Shown here piece after piece: positions 12,076 to 23,964 of a stretch of 64,000 nt of DNA. Location of the stretch: assembly GCA_027627225.1 (NCBI GenBank), contig JAPFQT010000159.1:451001-515000 (forward strand). Reading direction: 5' to 3'. Under the pieces are notes generated by a model that saw nothing but the letters and a program-made list of their open reading frames with translations, made no database searches and had not been told where the DNA came from. Both the position numbers and the translations under genes were made by a program. Source of the DNA: Congeria kusceri. Its lineage: Eukaryota; Mollusca; Bivalvia; Myida; Dreissenidae. Position 1 is the first letter of the stretch. Each line of letters opens with the position of its first letter.

Positions 12076-13220
12076 ACTGAACTGGTGAATTTTGCAATGA
12101 TACATATATTTAAAACAGCTATAACTTGTAAACACCAGCAAAATGTTTATGTGAAAGAAACACACATCAGAATTACAGTTTGCAGGCTGAAACTTATCAA
12201 ACTCATACTTTGTTCACATTCTCAAGAGTCTTTGGAATGAATTAAATTCAACAGTTTAATAATTAACATAATAAACTCCTTAAATAAAGCTTGATGTGTG
12301 CGTTGGTAATTTGTTTCCTTGGTTATATTGTTTGTGACCACAGAGATTATCTAGGAGTACAGATACATTTTAATATCACTAATTTGTTAGAGAAATCCTC
12401 ACTTCAACAAATAGCAGTATATGAATAATGCAAGGGAGACCACTGTTGTAGTTTTAGTTTAAGAAGTCTAACAGAGTTCCTCTCCTGGAATAAGAAGAAG
12501 CAAGTTATCTGTTCTATAAATTTACTGACACATTCTGTGGAACTAATTACACCATCTGCATCCTGCTTTCTAAACACTCTGAAACATTAAATGAAGTGTT
12601 CATGCAAAACTATAACCCAAAATGAATATTGGTCTTGCTGTTGTCTTCGATATTCTTTTATGGCCATACAATTTTAGTCTCAACATATCCAAACATCAAT
12701 GCACATTGATGGGCAATCTAATATTCGCAATCTACGATAAACATACAATAATTTTTTTTTCTCAAAATGGTTAACAAGATAACAGTTGATGAACCTTCTA
12801 TTTTTGAGCTCTCTAGCTGTTTCTTGTTCATTCAAACATTCAAGGGTAAACACCAAATATATTTACAGTTACAAAATATTTGTATACCAGTCATATAGAT
12901 AATTAGGTACCAATGCTATTTTCCAAACTTGCTTACATCGTTTTCTCTCAACATCTTACTAACAATACACAGACATATGTGTTTCCAATTAAACAACACA
13001 AGTCTTGCAAACAATAACAATTAAATTGCACGTTTTAATCAGCCAACCATTTCAGAATTGTGACAAGAATAAAACATAACCAAAAGCAAAACTTGATTCT
13101 GAGAAATCTCAAATAAATGGAAATGAATACTGGCATCACTAATATTGGAAAAGGAAAACGCAGTATTACACAGATCCAAAATGACATTTAATAGTTAAAA
13201 AACTTGCAATATTATTTTTT
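12076..13220. other. Unassigned AT-rich DNA
   Basis: I see nothing beyond short open frames without motifs. Confidence 0.6.
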
Positions 13221-13224
13221 GCTT

Positions 13225-13340
13225 CCACAAATTTATTTTTATACATGTTCTATAGTGGAAAAAATGACTAAGGGCCATAATAGGGCTAAAATTGGACACA
13301 GCCAGAATTCCTTACGATCACCCATACATTGATGAGGGAC
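13225..13340 (+). repeat. Fragment of the pearl-like core seen at 9550-9700
   Basis: ATGTTCTATAGTGGAAAAAA, then ATAATAGGGCTAAAATTGG, CAGCCAGAATTCC and TACGATCACC follow the same order as at 9555-9650. Confidence 0.65.
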
Positions 13341-14575
13341 TGTCTGATTTTTACACATTTGTTTCGGGTCTCTTTTGTTACCCACTAACAAGAAAACATT
13401 GTATATAACATAAATAAATGTCAACATCAACAAACACTTTTTTTTTTTTTCTCTTATCGAAAAATTCAAATATATATTTCTTGTTGATTCTGACCCATTT
13501 ATCCTACAGCAACAGCTACATTCGGTTTGGAAAGAGAAAATATGGACTGCGCATGCGTCATCAACCGATCTGACTGGTCTAGATGTTGAAATGCGTCTGA
13601 CATCTTGAAAAACTGAATGGCAGTTGGATAAGAATTCGGACAGACAAAGCAGCACAACTATATATGCCCCCCCCCCCCCCCGCCCTCTTCAGGGACCATA
13701 AAAAAATGTCCAATTAGCTTGCATCAAAAAGCAGGATACTGCATCTTTTGAAATTCCTGAGCTGAGCCGAGCTTATACGGCAAAGAGCAGAATTTGTATG
13801 CTACACATTTATGTAGTTCTGAGTAGCATGTAGCTGTATCCGCTCCTTCAACAATATTTATCGAGTCGCTAGTCCAGTTGACCTTGTAAGGGAAGTGGAT
13901 TGTTGCCAATGGCCTGGCAATTCAACAACTTAACACATGGATTAATAAATCTTATCACAAAACGGAATTTATGTTATGTTAGGAGTGTCTATTTTATTTT
14001 TGACATTCTATTTTTCTACTTTATGACTTACTACTCACTTCACTACTGCCATGCGTGTATTTAGGGTCGGGCGTGAAACTGTTGCATCTGATATAGAAAT
14101 GTTAAGCAGATACAACAGTTTCATGCTAAACCCTCGGTGTAGAAAAAGCAAAATGGTGCTAGTGAACCGTCTAAGAATAGAGTTCTATGTCTATGCTGTA
14201 ATGTCATATAATTATGCCAAAATTTCAACCTGACCTTCATTTTATGCCTACTAACACTTTTTTTTAAAGTTTCATTATGATAGCACAAAAACTTCTCAAG
14301 TTAGTGTCTGCATAAGCCTTATTTGAACATCTTTAGTTAAAAAGATGTTGGCTGAATCTCCTAGTAGACCTACAACAAAACAAAAAAGAAGTTTAAAATG
14401 TATAAGATCAAGTGGTAATGCTTTACAACCTAGGGGTTCTAGTTTCAGACCTTCACTAGGCCCTAACGTAGTGAATAACTTAGGTAGAGTCGAAGGTAAG
14501 ATGTTTCTTCTCGAGGTGAAGTTATAGACGTACATACGAAACTATGTTATAAGTTGGCATACAATACTTTAACAG
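13341..14575. other. Unassigned DNA with a 15-C run
   Basis: The only notable items are a C homopolymer at 13667-13681 and a lone TGCGCATGCGTCAT at about 13549, the same word that recurs in the 35-43 kb locus. The 138-codon minus-strand open frame at 13239-13655 crosses repeat sequence and shows no family motif. Confidence 0.5.
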
Positions 14576-14579
14576 AAGT

Positions 14580-15410
14580 AAATTGGAAGCCATTATGACT
14601 CAACGAAACAAAGACCAAAAGGGGGTGGGGGCAGAACACCCCTTATAACTTTAGAACCGAAAGAGATATGCTAAAATGGATTTCAGATTCGTATTCAGCA
14701 TTGAAAAATAACATAAATAACAAAGTTTGATGGGTTTCATTGATCTTCAACGATTTTATCCAAATTTCCACCTGATGACCAAGGGGTGGCCCCAATATAT
14801 CCCCTATAACTTTGGAACGAAAAGAGATATTTTAAAACAGATTTCAGATTGGTATTCAGCAATGAAAAACCACATAAATTACAAAGTTTGATGGGTGTCC
14901 CTGACCTTTGACGATTTTACCCAAATTTCCACCTGATGGAATTTTTTGGGGTGAAATCGGCAACTTCGAGGTTTTTTCCTGAAACATTGTTATTTTCGCT
15001 TTAAATCATCCCTGACCTTAAATCTGGCCCCCCTTTTTGGGGTATTTTGACCCCCCAAAAAGTTAGAGGGGTTCAAAGGGAATAGGGGTGGGCCATATTT
15101 TGGCGAAATTGGCAACTTTCAATGTTTTCCCCTCAAACAATACAACATCCCTGAGCTCAAATCTGGATACCTTTTTAGTCGCTTAAAAATTATAGAGGTT
15201 CAAAGTGTGTAGTGGTCAGGACAATTATTTTATTTATTTTTTTTGGGGGGGGGGGAATTAAATCGGTGGCCTTGAGGTAATTTTCTTGAACACTGTTATT
15301 TATGTTAACATCCCTGAGCTAATATCTGGTGCCCTTTTTAAAATATCTGGACCCCTTAAAAAGTTATTGGGGTTCAAAGGGAGTAGGGGTCTGGCTGATT
15401 TTGTGGCTGT
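14580..15410 (+). repeat. Two types of degenerate tandem unit, about 160 bp
   Basis: Two units contain CCCCTTATAACTTTAGAACC / CCCCTATAACTTTGGAACG, GATTTCAGATT.GTATTCAGC and CAAATTTCCACCTGATG. Further units follow with CATCCCTGA.CT.AAATCTGG and GGGGTTCAAAGGGA.TAGGGG. A G run sits near 15244. The layout resembles the tandem core of a mollusc repeat element. Confidence 0.75.
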
Positions 15411-15439
15411 TACACTCAACTACACATAATATAAACTAT

Positions 15440-15585
15440 GTCGGATGTATATACCTTTGCTATATTTATTATGATGATGTTGCTGCTATTGTTGCTAATG
15501 TTGATGTTGATGCTAAAGATAATGCAACTGCTGCTGATGCTGCTGTTGATGATGATAATGATTGTGTTGCTGATGACACGTAAAA
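15440..15585. repeat. Trinucleotide low-complexity tract (GAT/GCT)
   Basis: Interrupted GATGTTGCTGCTATTGTTGC-type repeats. Open frames on both strands through here give Met/Leu- or Ser/Ile-rich peptides with no protein signal. Confidence 0.8.
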
Positions 15586-15754
15586 CCACTGCTACAGTTT
15601 TTGTTGTCATTGCTGATCAAATAAAACAAAAATGTTTTGTAAAACAAATATTTAAAAGTTATGGAACAGAAACAAAATACAACAAGAAACGTCGAAATTC
15701 CACGAAAACCGATTTTTTTCAAACAAAATGCATTAAAATAATTGTTTTTTAGTA

Positions 15755-17095
15755 ATTAAAGTGGTCTAGACATAGTTCTCATTAAAATATCTCAATGTCT
15801 TCTCAAGCTATAGAGCAGAAACTGTTTGTCTATTTTTTGTAACAGTGATCTCGACCTTGACCCCTGCCCACCCTACATGCAATCCAATGCAAGGTCTCGA
15901 TATAAGGTATGAAGTTTCATTAAAATATCTCAATGTGTTCACAAGTTATTAAGCAGAAATCGTTTTTCTATTTTTAGTTACGGTGACCTTTACCTAACCC
16001 ACCCCATAAGAAATCCCAAGCAAGGTTTTGATATAAGGTACCTATGTATGAAGTTTCATTGAAATATCTCAATGCATTCTCAAGTTATTGAGGGGAAACC
16101 GTTTTTATATTTTTAGTAACAGTGACCTTGACCCCACCCATCCCATACGTAATCCCAAGCAAGGTCTCAATATAAGGTATCTATGTATGAAGTTTCATTA
16201 AAATATCTCAATGTGTTCTCAAGTTATCGAGCAGAAACCCTTTTTCTATTTTTACTAACAATGACCTTGACCCCACCCACAGCATATGCAATCCCCAGCA
16301 AGGTCTTGATATAATGTATTTATGTATTAAGTTTCATTAAAAACATCTCAATGCCTGCGCAAGTTATTAAGCAGAATTGGTTTTTCTGCTTTTAGATAAG
16401 TTACCTTGACCTTGACCTCACCCACCCCACATGCAATCCCAAGCGAGGTCTCGATATAAGGAATTTATGTATTAGGTTTCATTAAAATATCTCAATGCGT
16501 TAACAAGTTATTGAGCGGAATGTATTTTTTCTGTTTTTAGTAACAGTGACCTTGACCTTGCTCCACCCACCCCATATGCAATCCCAAGCAAGGTCTTGCT
16601 ATAAGGTTTTAAGTTTTATTACAATAACTCAATCCGTTCTCAAGTTAGAGACGAAACGAAAAGTGCTACAAACCGCCCGCCCAATATACACCAATCTTAT
16701 AACCAACATTTTTCTTAGAAAAATTTAGTTTAATATTTGACCTTTGTCCTTGATCTTTGACAGACAAGCTTGGATCATGTAAGCGACACATCATCTGATG
16801 ATTGGAAATAATAATCAGAAGTTATATTAAAATCCTTCCAGGCATTAAGAAATGCTGTAGTGGAAACATAATACAAATTTCTGACCTTTGACCTTGAATT
16901 GTGACCTTGACATTTGGCAGACAAGCATGGGTCATGTACGCAGCACATCGTCTGATCATAGGTAAAAATAATCTGAAGTTATACTAAAATTCTTCTAGAC
17001 ATTATGAAGTTATGGAGCAGAAATGCAGTAAAGGATGGACGAACTGAAGTACGGACAATTCCTATATACTATATAGCCTCCACTATTTCAACTAG
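15755..17095 (+). mobile_element. Pearl-like element, seven 140-bp core units plus a second core
   Basis: The word AAATATCTCAATG or a close form recurs near 15786, 15922, 16062, 16201, 16341, 16485 and 16624, a period of about 140 bp. Each unit carries GTGACCTTGACC..ACCCACCCCA and CAAGGTCTCGATATAAGG. Two units of another type follow (TGACCTTTG, GACAGACAAGC.TGG.TCATGTA). The right end has ATTCCTATATACTATATAGC followed by CTCCACT, the usual kind of right end for these repeats. Confidence 0.8.
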
Positions 17096-17254
17096 AAATG
17101 TGTCCATAGGACACGGATTCCCCCGCTGATTGGGACTAGTCACAGAAATGTATTAGCAGTAAAAATTTAATGTTCATCACAAGTGAACGTATTTAGTAAA
17201 GCTGAAATAAATTTAAAATGCTTGTAGAACATCAGTTTTCCTGCTGCGCCCATA

Positions 17255-18510
17255 TAACAAGAGGGCCAAATGGCCCTGGGTTGCTCACCTGAGTTTTATT
17301 AGTCAAACAACTTTCAATGTGTTCAATACGGACTGATGGAAATGCGGCCTTAATCATCATGGTTTGAAAAACTTAAGTGACAACAGACATTCAAAATTTG
17401 GGAAGTACATATTGAAATTAAGGTTTTTCTTCAATTTGACCTAGTTACCTAGTTTTTGACCTTACATGACCCAGAATCCAACTGGACCGAGATACCATTG
17501 GGACAAATGTTCTTACCAAGTTTCATGACGGTTGGGGAAATTATGTAACTTCTAGAGTGTTAACAAGCTTTTTCTTCAATTTAACCTAGTGACCTAGTTT
17601 TTCACCCCACATGACCCAGATTCCAACTTGGCCGAGATAAAATTAAGAAAAATGTTCTGACCAAGTTTCATGAAGATTGGGCAAAAAATGAGACCTCTAG
17701 AGTATTAACATGCTTTTTCTTCAAATTTGACCTAGTGACCTAGTTTTTGACCCCACATGACCCAGATTCAAACTCGGCTGACATATCATTGGGACAAATG
17801 TTCTGACCAGTTTCATGAAGATTGGGCAAAAATGTGACTTCTAGAGTATTAAAAAGCTTTTTCTTCAATTTAACCTAGTGACCTAGTTTTTTCCCAACAT
17901 TACCAGATTTGAACTCGGTCGAGGTATCATTGGGATAAATGTTCAGACCAAGTTTCATGAATATTGGGCAAACAATTTGACTTCTAGTGTTTACAGGAGT
18001 TTTCTTCAATATGTCCTAGTGACCTAGTTTTTGACCCCACATGACCCAGATTTGAACTTGGTTGAGATATCATTAGGATAAATGTTCTGACCAACTTTCA
18101 TGAAGATTGATAAAAAAATGTGACTTCTAGAGTGTTAACAAGCTTTTTCTTCAATTTGACCTAGTGTCCTAGTTTTTAACCCCACATGACCCAGATTAGA
18201 ACTCGGCCGAGATATCATTTAGAAAAATGTTCTGACCAAGTTCCATGAAGATTGGACAAAAAATGTGATTTCTAGTGTGTTCACACGCTTTTTCTTCAAT
18301 TTTACCTATGGACCTAGTTTTTGGCCCCACATGACCCAGTTTCGAACTCGGTTGAGATATCATTAAGACAAATGTTCTGACCAAGTTTCATTAAGATTGG
18401 CCAATAAATGTGGCCTGTAGAGTGTTCACAAGGTAAATGTTGACGACGGACAAAGGGCGATCACAAAAGCTCACCATGTGCACGTTGTGCTCAGGTGTGC
18501 TATAAAGGTG
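17255..18510 (+). mobile_element. Pearl-like element with AACAAGAGGGCC ends and seven 143-bp core units
   Basis: The left end is AACAAGAGGGCCAAATGGCC, then GGTTGCTCACCTGAG. The right end is GGCGATCACAAAAGCTCACC and then GTGCTCAGGTGTGC, so CTCACCTGAG and CTCAGGTGTG form short inverted ends. Between them CCTAGTGACCTAGTTTTTGA recurs about seven times from 17438 to 18302, with ACATGACCCAGATT and AAGTTTCATGAAGATTGG. GACGACGGACAAAGGGCG precedes the right end. The same ends enclose a different core at 27589-29420. Confidence 0.85.
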
Positions 18511-18659
18511 TGTGTTATAAATTGTACATCACTTACTTAATCATACTGTTGCATGCATTTCAATCATATTAGCCAATTACAACACATTGTTCGCACCTGT
18601 AACATCTTTTTAAAAAATCCATCAAATTAAAAAAAATAAAATTAAAAAATCCATGAAAA

Positions 18660-19260
18660 AATAATTAAGCTATTTAGTGGACACACAAAAATCAGACCTA
18701 TATCATTTGACCTCTGAGTGTGGCCTTGACCTTGGAGCTACGGACCAGGGTCTTGTGTGCAACACATTGTGTCATGGTGGTGAACATTTTCCCCAAGATA
18801 TTTCAAAATCAATCCAGAAAGTTAATTACCGGACACGATAAACAGACCCCATTTCTGACCTTTGACCTGTAAGTGTGACCTAGACATTGGAGGTACAGAC
18901 CTGGGACTTGCGCGCGACACATTGTCTGATGAAGGTGAACATTTCTACCAAGTAATTTATCAATCCATCCATAAATGACAAAGTTATTGACCAGACACAA
19001 AAAAACAGACCCAATTTTTTAGCTTTGACCTCTATGTGTGACCTTGACCTTGGAGGTATGGCCCTAGATATTGCACGCGACACACTGTCTTCTGCGGGTT
19101 AACATTTGTGCCAAATTATTTCGAAATCCTTGAATGCATGGGGAAGCGAAAGTTAAGAACAAGTTTTGGGACAAACAGACAGACCGACCAACCGACCGAT
19201 GGACGGACTGATGGAACAAAGTGATTCCTATATAGCCCCCCTACCTACTGGTGGTGGATA
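18660..19260 (+). mobile_element. Pearl-like element, three 158-bp GACCTTGACCTTGGAG units
   Basis: Units near 18717, 18873 and 19036 carry GTGTGACCTTGACCTTGGAG, CGACACATTGTCT and a beta-strand-free AT section with CAAAGTTATT. The right side has a GACAGACCGACCAACCGACC microsatellite, then GATTCCTATATAGCCCCCCT and CTGGTGGTGGATATAA. Confidence 0.8.
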
Positions 19261-19264
19261 TAAA

Positions 19265-19970
19265 TGTTAAACAAATATAATATTTGACATCAAACTTGAA
19301 TTCTGACGTTTACTTTTTGACAGTGTGAACATCATGTGGTAAGTGTTGAGGTTAGTAGTTCTTGTGTGTTTTCTTAGGCGCTGTATGTTAGATAGCTGCT
19401 CATTTGCAATTACCGAGTCCCATCAGCAGTGAAAACAGCAACACCACCCACCTGGTAGGTAATGGACTTCCTTTTGGAATGGTCGGATGTGGATTATTTA
19501 AAAGATTTCAGGTGCATCAGCATGTTCTGTTAAAGAAAATATAACAAAATACTGACTGAAACCAGTTCAACACCAGAGTTTAGTTTTTAGATTTATCTTG
19601 ATAATTTTATTTCATAATATCTGTTGTTACCAGTATTCGTGTTAAATGGAGATTCACTTTTCTACACACAGCCTTTTTAAACAATACTTTTTATCAATTG
19701 TTATTTACAAATTTAGTCCTGTTAAACCAGATATTTTCTGTATTAGCTGTGTAACAGTATGTGCCGAAATTGAAAATGACTGCAGACACAGCTTTTAAAT
19801 AATGATTTAACCACACTGCAGTAATAAATGCATCCAGGGAATCCTTTTTTGCTAGCATTCTTATATGAAGTAAGTGTACTGAACAGTCCACACTACACTT
19901 TCAAGAAGTTAGCAGACGGCCAATGCATATGTTCATTACAGACACAATGAAACTGAATTAAAGCAAAACT
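19265..19970. other. Unassigned DNA
   Basis: No gene or repeat recognised. Confidence 0.55.
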
Positions 19971-19973
19971 AAA

Positions 19974-20606
19974 AGTGTCACAGACACGGATGCCAGCATA
20001 ACAGGTGTTTGGAAATGACAAAAGGCATGTCGTTAACACTAGATAAATGATGAAGTTACAGTCCAGACAAGTTATTTTAAAACTGACTGATAAATGATGA
20101 AGTTGCAGTCCAGACAAGCTGTATTATGTCCATATTTTGACATGTGTGTTTGACTTTGACCTTTGATCAAGGAACACAGGTGTTGCACGTGTCATGTCAT
20201 CTACAAAAAGTGATCATTTGTGACAAGTTATTTTAAAATTGCCTGATGAATGATGAAGTTACAATCCAGACAAGCTGTATTTTGCCCATATTTGACCTTT
20301 AACCTCTAAATGTGACCTTGACATTTGAGATAGGGACACAGCTGTTGCGCGTGACATGCTGTCTCCACACTGTGATCGTTTTTGGCAAGTTATATTAAAA
20401 TTGCCTGGTAAATGATGAAGTTACAGTCTGGACATGTTTTATTATGCCCATATTTGACCTCTAAGTGTGACCTTGACCTTTGAGCTAGGGACAGTGTGAC
20501 TCCCCTGAGCAAAATTGCCTGATAAATGATGTAACAGTCCGGCAATGATGGCACGGGCATGCAAGTGCAATGCTTAATGCCTCTCACTTTGTAGGGGCAA
20601 AAAAAC
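19974..20606 (+). mobile_element. Pearl-like element with GTGTCACAGACACGGATGCC start, second copy
   Basis: It starts AAGTGTCACAGACACGGATG and ends CAAGTGCAATGCTTAATGCC then TCTCACTTTGTAGGGGC, the ends of the 9464-9960 element. The core is different: three or so 158-bp units with GTGACCTTGACCTTTGAGCT, GACATGCTGTCT, and TAAATGATGAAGTTACAGTC. A fragment of this core is at 61615-61850. Confidence 0.8.
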
Positions 20607-20609
20607 ACA

Positions 20610-21585
20610 ATCAGTACCAATCCGGTCGAGCAGCAACTACAGGCCTTATGGGGCAGAATTGATGTGGCACTGGGGAAAATGACGATGACTTAAGACTGTT
20701 CACTTAGCAGGAAATCACAGTTACTCGGCTGCTAAAGCCCAGGACACATTCTGAAGCTGATGAAAAACAAACACATTTGTATGTATTGACAAGCAGAACC
20801 TGCACAAGACACACATTTATAACATACTAGTATGAAATTGTTACATGTACGGTGTTTGTTTAGGGTCAATTTGGGGCCAAAATTAAGCCCCATTCCCCCT
20901 GCTTAAAATGTAGATACTTTTCCCCTATATTTACCTTAATATTTCCCTCAAGATATGAGCTTTATTTATTTTTTTAATTGACCAAAATTGAACAATAGCT
21001 GACAAAGATAGAGGAATTTTCGTGAACAATCCCAGCTTTTTTTCATCAAACCAAGTTAGTGCATAATCTAAATTATCATTTGTAGCAAATCAAATTATTT
21101 CTAAATGGCATTCTGGTCACTTCCCTATTATCACCAATATGTAACCTCTCTTGTTTACAGGCTAAAAACCGTCATTTTTACCTCCCTTGTTTAAAGACAA
21201 AAACAACAACAAATGTTTACTTTTTTCACTGAAAATTATTATCATATAATCATCTGGGGATAAACCAACAGAATAACCTTATAAAAGGTATTTAGGGGAA
21301 TTGTGTACAGTGCCAATTTACCTAAAGGTGGCAAATTACAGTTTCTTCAGTGCACACAATCCGTTGGGATCTGGGCTAGAACTGCTGTCCAGAATATGAT
21401 TGTCTCAAACTTTCAATGCCTCTAAACAAATCACACACATTTTCAGAAATGTTGTTTCTGTGGAAATTAAAAGACAACAAAAGATTTTAAGTCTATATCA
21501 AGTGCTGTCACTATTAGGGGACATATGCAGTTTTTGAGAAAATGGCCCGACAAGCAAAACCGACAAAGGGGAATTACTACGTAAA
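20610..21585. other. Unassigned DNA
   Basis: No gene seen. Near 20870-21260 there are AT-rich stretches with scattered CCCCT words but no clear period. Confidence 0.5.
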
Positions 21586-21587
21586 TA

Positions 21588-21800
21588 TTGCAGCTAGTTA
21601 TAATTCTTGTGTACTGCACTCTGCCTCACAACCATCTATCCATGTATGAAGTTTTAAGACGATACCTAAAAGAGTTTCAAAGTTGTGCCCAAGACAAAAA
21701 ACCTGACACACAGACAGACGGACAGAGGGACGGACGGGCGGACAAGCTGATTCCAGTATACCCCCCTTACAACTTTGTTGTGCGATGGGGTAAAATCATT
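21588..21800 (+). repeat. Right end of a pearl-like element
   Basis: It carries AAGTTTTAAGACGATACCT, then the microsatellite CAGACAGACGGACAGAGGGA, and CTGATTCCAGTATACCCCCC followed by AACTTTGTTGTGCGATGGGG. This order matches the right end of these mollusc repeats. The left portion is not recognised. Confidence 0.65.
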
Positions 21801-22164
21801 CATGCGCAGGTAAGATGACAAGAAAACAACTACATTAATTTTACATTATATCAAAGCATTCATTATGTCAGGAAATCAGAGTTCGTCCCCACTGGAGAAG
21901 TAGAGGTAAGGCAATAGGTTGAAAGTTGCCCAACACTAAGGCTGTGAATCTACAACAAACGGAGGGGTCCAGTCATGAGCATCACTGTTCGATGACAAAC
22001 ATCATCCCCTATTAAAACAATTTGAGACACTAAATTGACTGTTGTTTAGTGAGATTTCATGGAATTTATTCAACATTAATCAGCTCAGATTGGTTGTGAT
22101 TCAAATCATATTGTAATACAAATGATATTTTGGTTATTTCACTCATAACCACAAATATATGTCT

Positions 22165-22365
22165 TTATACTCGCCACGAAGGGTATGTTTTTGCTGGCGT
22201 TAGTTTGTCTGACTGTCAGTCTGACTGTCAGTTGCACTCTTAAAACAAAAAATTATATGTACATGTAGCCAGTACAGATTTTCATGATTTTTTCTGGAAA
22301 AATTGGAAATGAACAAACTGATTGTAGTGGTGATCTGGATCTTGATCTGGATCTAATTTTTTTTA
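22165..22365. repeat. Interspersed repeat fragments (CTCGCCACGAAGGGTATG; GATCTGGATCTTGATC)
   Basis: TACTCGCCACGAAGGGTATG, then TGTCTGACTGTCAGTCTGAC, and further on GATCTGGATCTTGATCTGGA. The last word links it to repeats at 30166-30365 and 61085-61235. Confidence 0.5.
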
Positions 22366-22968
22366 AGAATTCCTCATTATGAGGGCAAATTATAACTCAT
22401 TAGTTTCCTACCACATGGTGGCGTGGAGGTCTGCGGCATCTGGGTGTTTTCCAGCTGTTTCTGCGGTTTGTTTTCCTCTGTTAGCATTTGTAGATACCAC
22501 AAATATGCAGTGGGAGATCGTCAAGCTTGTAGTCCATTTCTCTACAAGGATCAAAATGAACAGTGAATAAATTAATAGTACCAGTCTTCACAATACGGCA
22601 TAGGCTTGGCATACTATTTCAACTTGTCGGAATAATAATGCTAACTGTGACAATCTCTGTTACTTCAGCATGGGTTATTTTAGCAAAACTTTAGATTCAT
22701 AAATTGTCTTGCAATGGTTATGAAGGTCGGTGACTCATATTGGCAACGGTATAGTATTACTTTAAGACTTTAGGCACCAATATTGAGCTACTTTTCGTAT
22801 GGGCAATATTGTAAGTTACAGCGAATGTTTTCCTTTATATAACTATACTGGTTAGCGAGTATTTTCCGGAAGAAATATGCATTTATTTTGTGACAGTTTT
22901 AATTAATGTACAAACTCAAGGTAGTAAATTTGCATTAACATCATGGGTTCTTCACACGTTTGCATATG
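22366..22968. other. Unassigned DNA
   Basis: No gene recognised. A 63-codon open frame at 22379 has no family motif. Confidence 0.55.
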
Positions 22969-23416
22969 TTAAAGGGACTGAACTCCAGATGGTCTGTTTA
23001 TAAAAACAAAAGAAAATTGTTAAAAATATATGGTTTTCTTACATAATCGTGAAGAACGCATTACAAATTTAGACACGAATGTTGTCTTTTTACCTGAAAA
23101 ACAATGATTTTATAAAGCTTTAAAAATAGCGCTTTTTTATTGAGGACAATCATGTACCCATTTATTTTTGTCGAGTCGAGCATGTGCACACTTGAATCGG
23201 GTGCGCGTATTGGAGAAAGCCGCGGTATTTTTAAATCGGGAATACCGTGTTCAAGGAAAGTGCGAGCTTATTCAACTTCTATTTTTCAATGAAATATACA
23301 GTTTATGACATTATTTGATTGTGTTCTACACAAATAGTGATGGTTTTACACATGTTTTACAGTTTAGGCATAACCACAAAAAAACTCACATTTTACTGCC
23401 CATCTGGAGTTCAGTA
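22969..23416. mobile_element. MITE with perfect 16-bp inverted repeats
   Basis: ACTGAACTCCAGATGG at 22977-22992 has its exact reverse complement CCATCTGGAGTTCAGT at 23400-23415. The left side extends outward as TTAAAGGG, while the right side is eroded (AACAAAA). The element is about 450 bp with no coding capacity. Confidence 0.85.
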
Positions 23417-23419
23417 ACA

Positions 23420-23960
23420 AAATGAGTGTCACACTTGCTCATGCTCAATAAAAGAGGCCCTGAATGGGGTACATAAAAAACGGTATTTTTCATGTCGACA
23501 GTAGTGAAATATACGAAGAAATGTTTTACAACTTTGTTAAATGTATATTAGACTACAAATTAATTATCACTTTTTTCAGATGATAATTTATATACCCGGT
23601 AATATTAATACCACTTAATCAAATGATTTAATAAAAGGATAGATAATGTTAGTAAGGCGTTAAAGGACACATGACATCTTAAAGTAAAGAGTAAATAACT
23701 GCTGTCCTTCAACATCAGACAGGGTTTAATGATGTTGTACTGATTTTCGTCTGCTATAAATTGCTGAAGGCCAAAATATCACAAACACTCTCTGGGCACC
23801 AAATTGGGATTTTATCGCGCATGCGCATGTTATTTTACTTCACCTGGCAAAAGTTTCGTGCATTTCAGACTACCAACATACACATTTGTTGTTTTTTTTA
23901 CCCAAAAATGATCTCTTTAAAAAAAAAAAACAAGATTTGAAAGTACAAGCATTTATTTAT
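23420..23960. other. Unassigned AT-rich DNA
   Basis: No gene or repeat recognised apart from TCGCGCATGCGCATG near 23816, an NRF1-like palindrome. Confidence 0.5.
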
Positions 23961-23964
23961 ATAT

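Noticed and set aside
13239..13655. 138-codon minus-strand frame as a gene
   Set aside because: It crosses a pearl-like repeat fragment at 13225-13340 and shows no domain, splice or start context.
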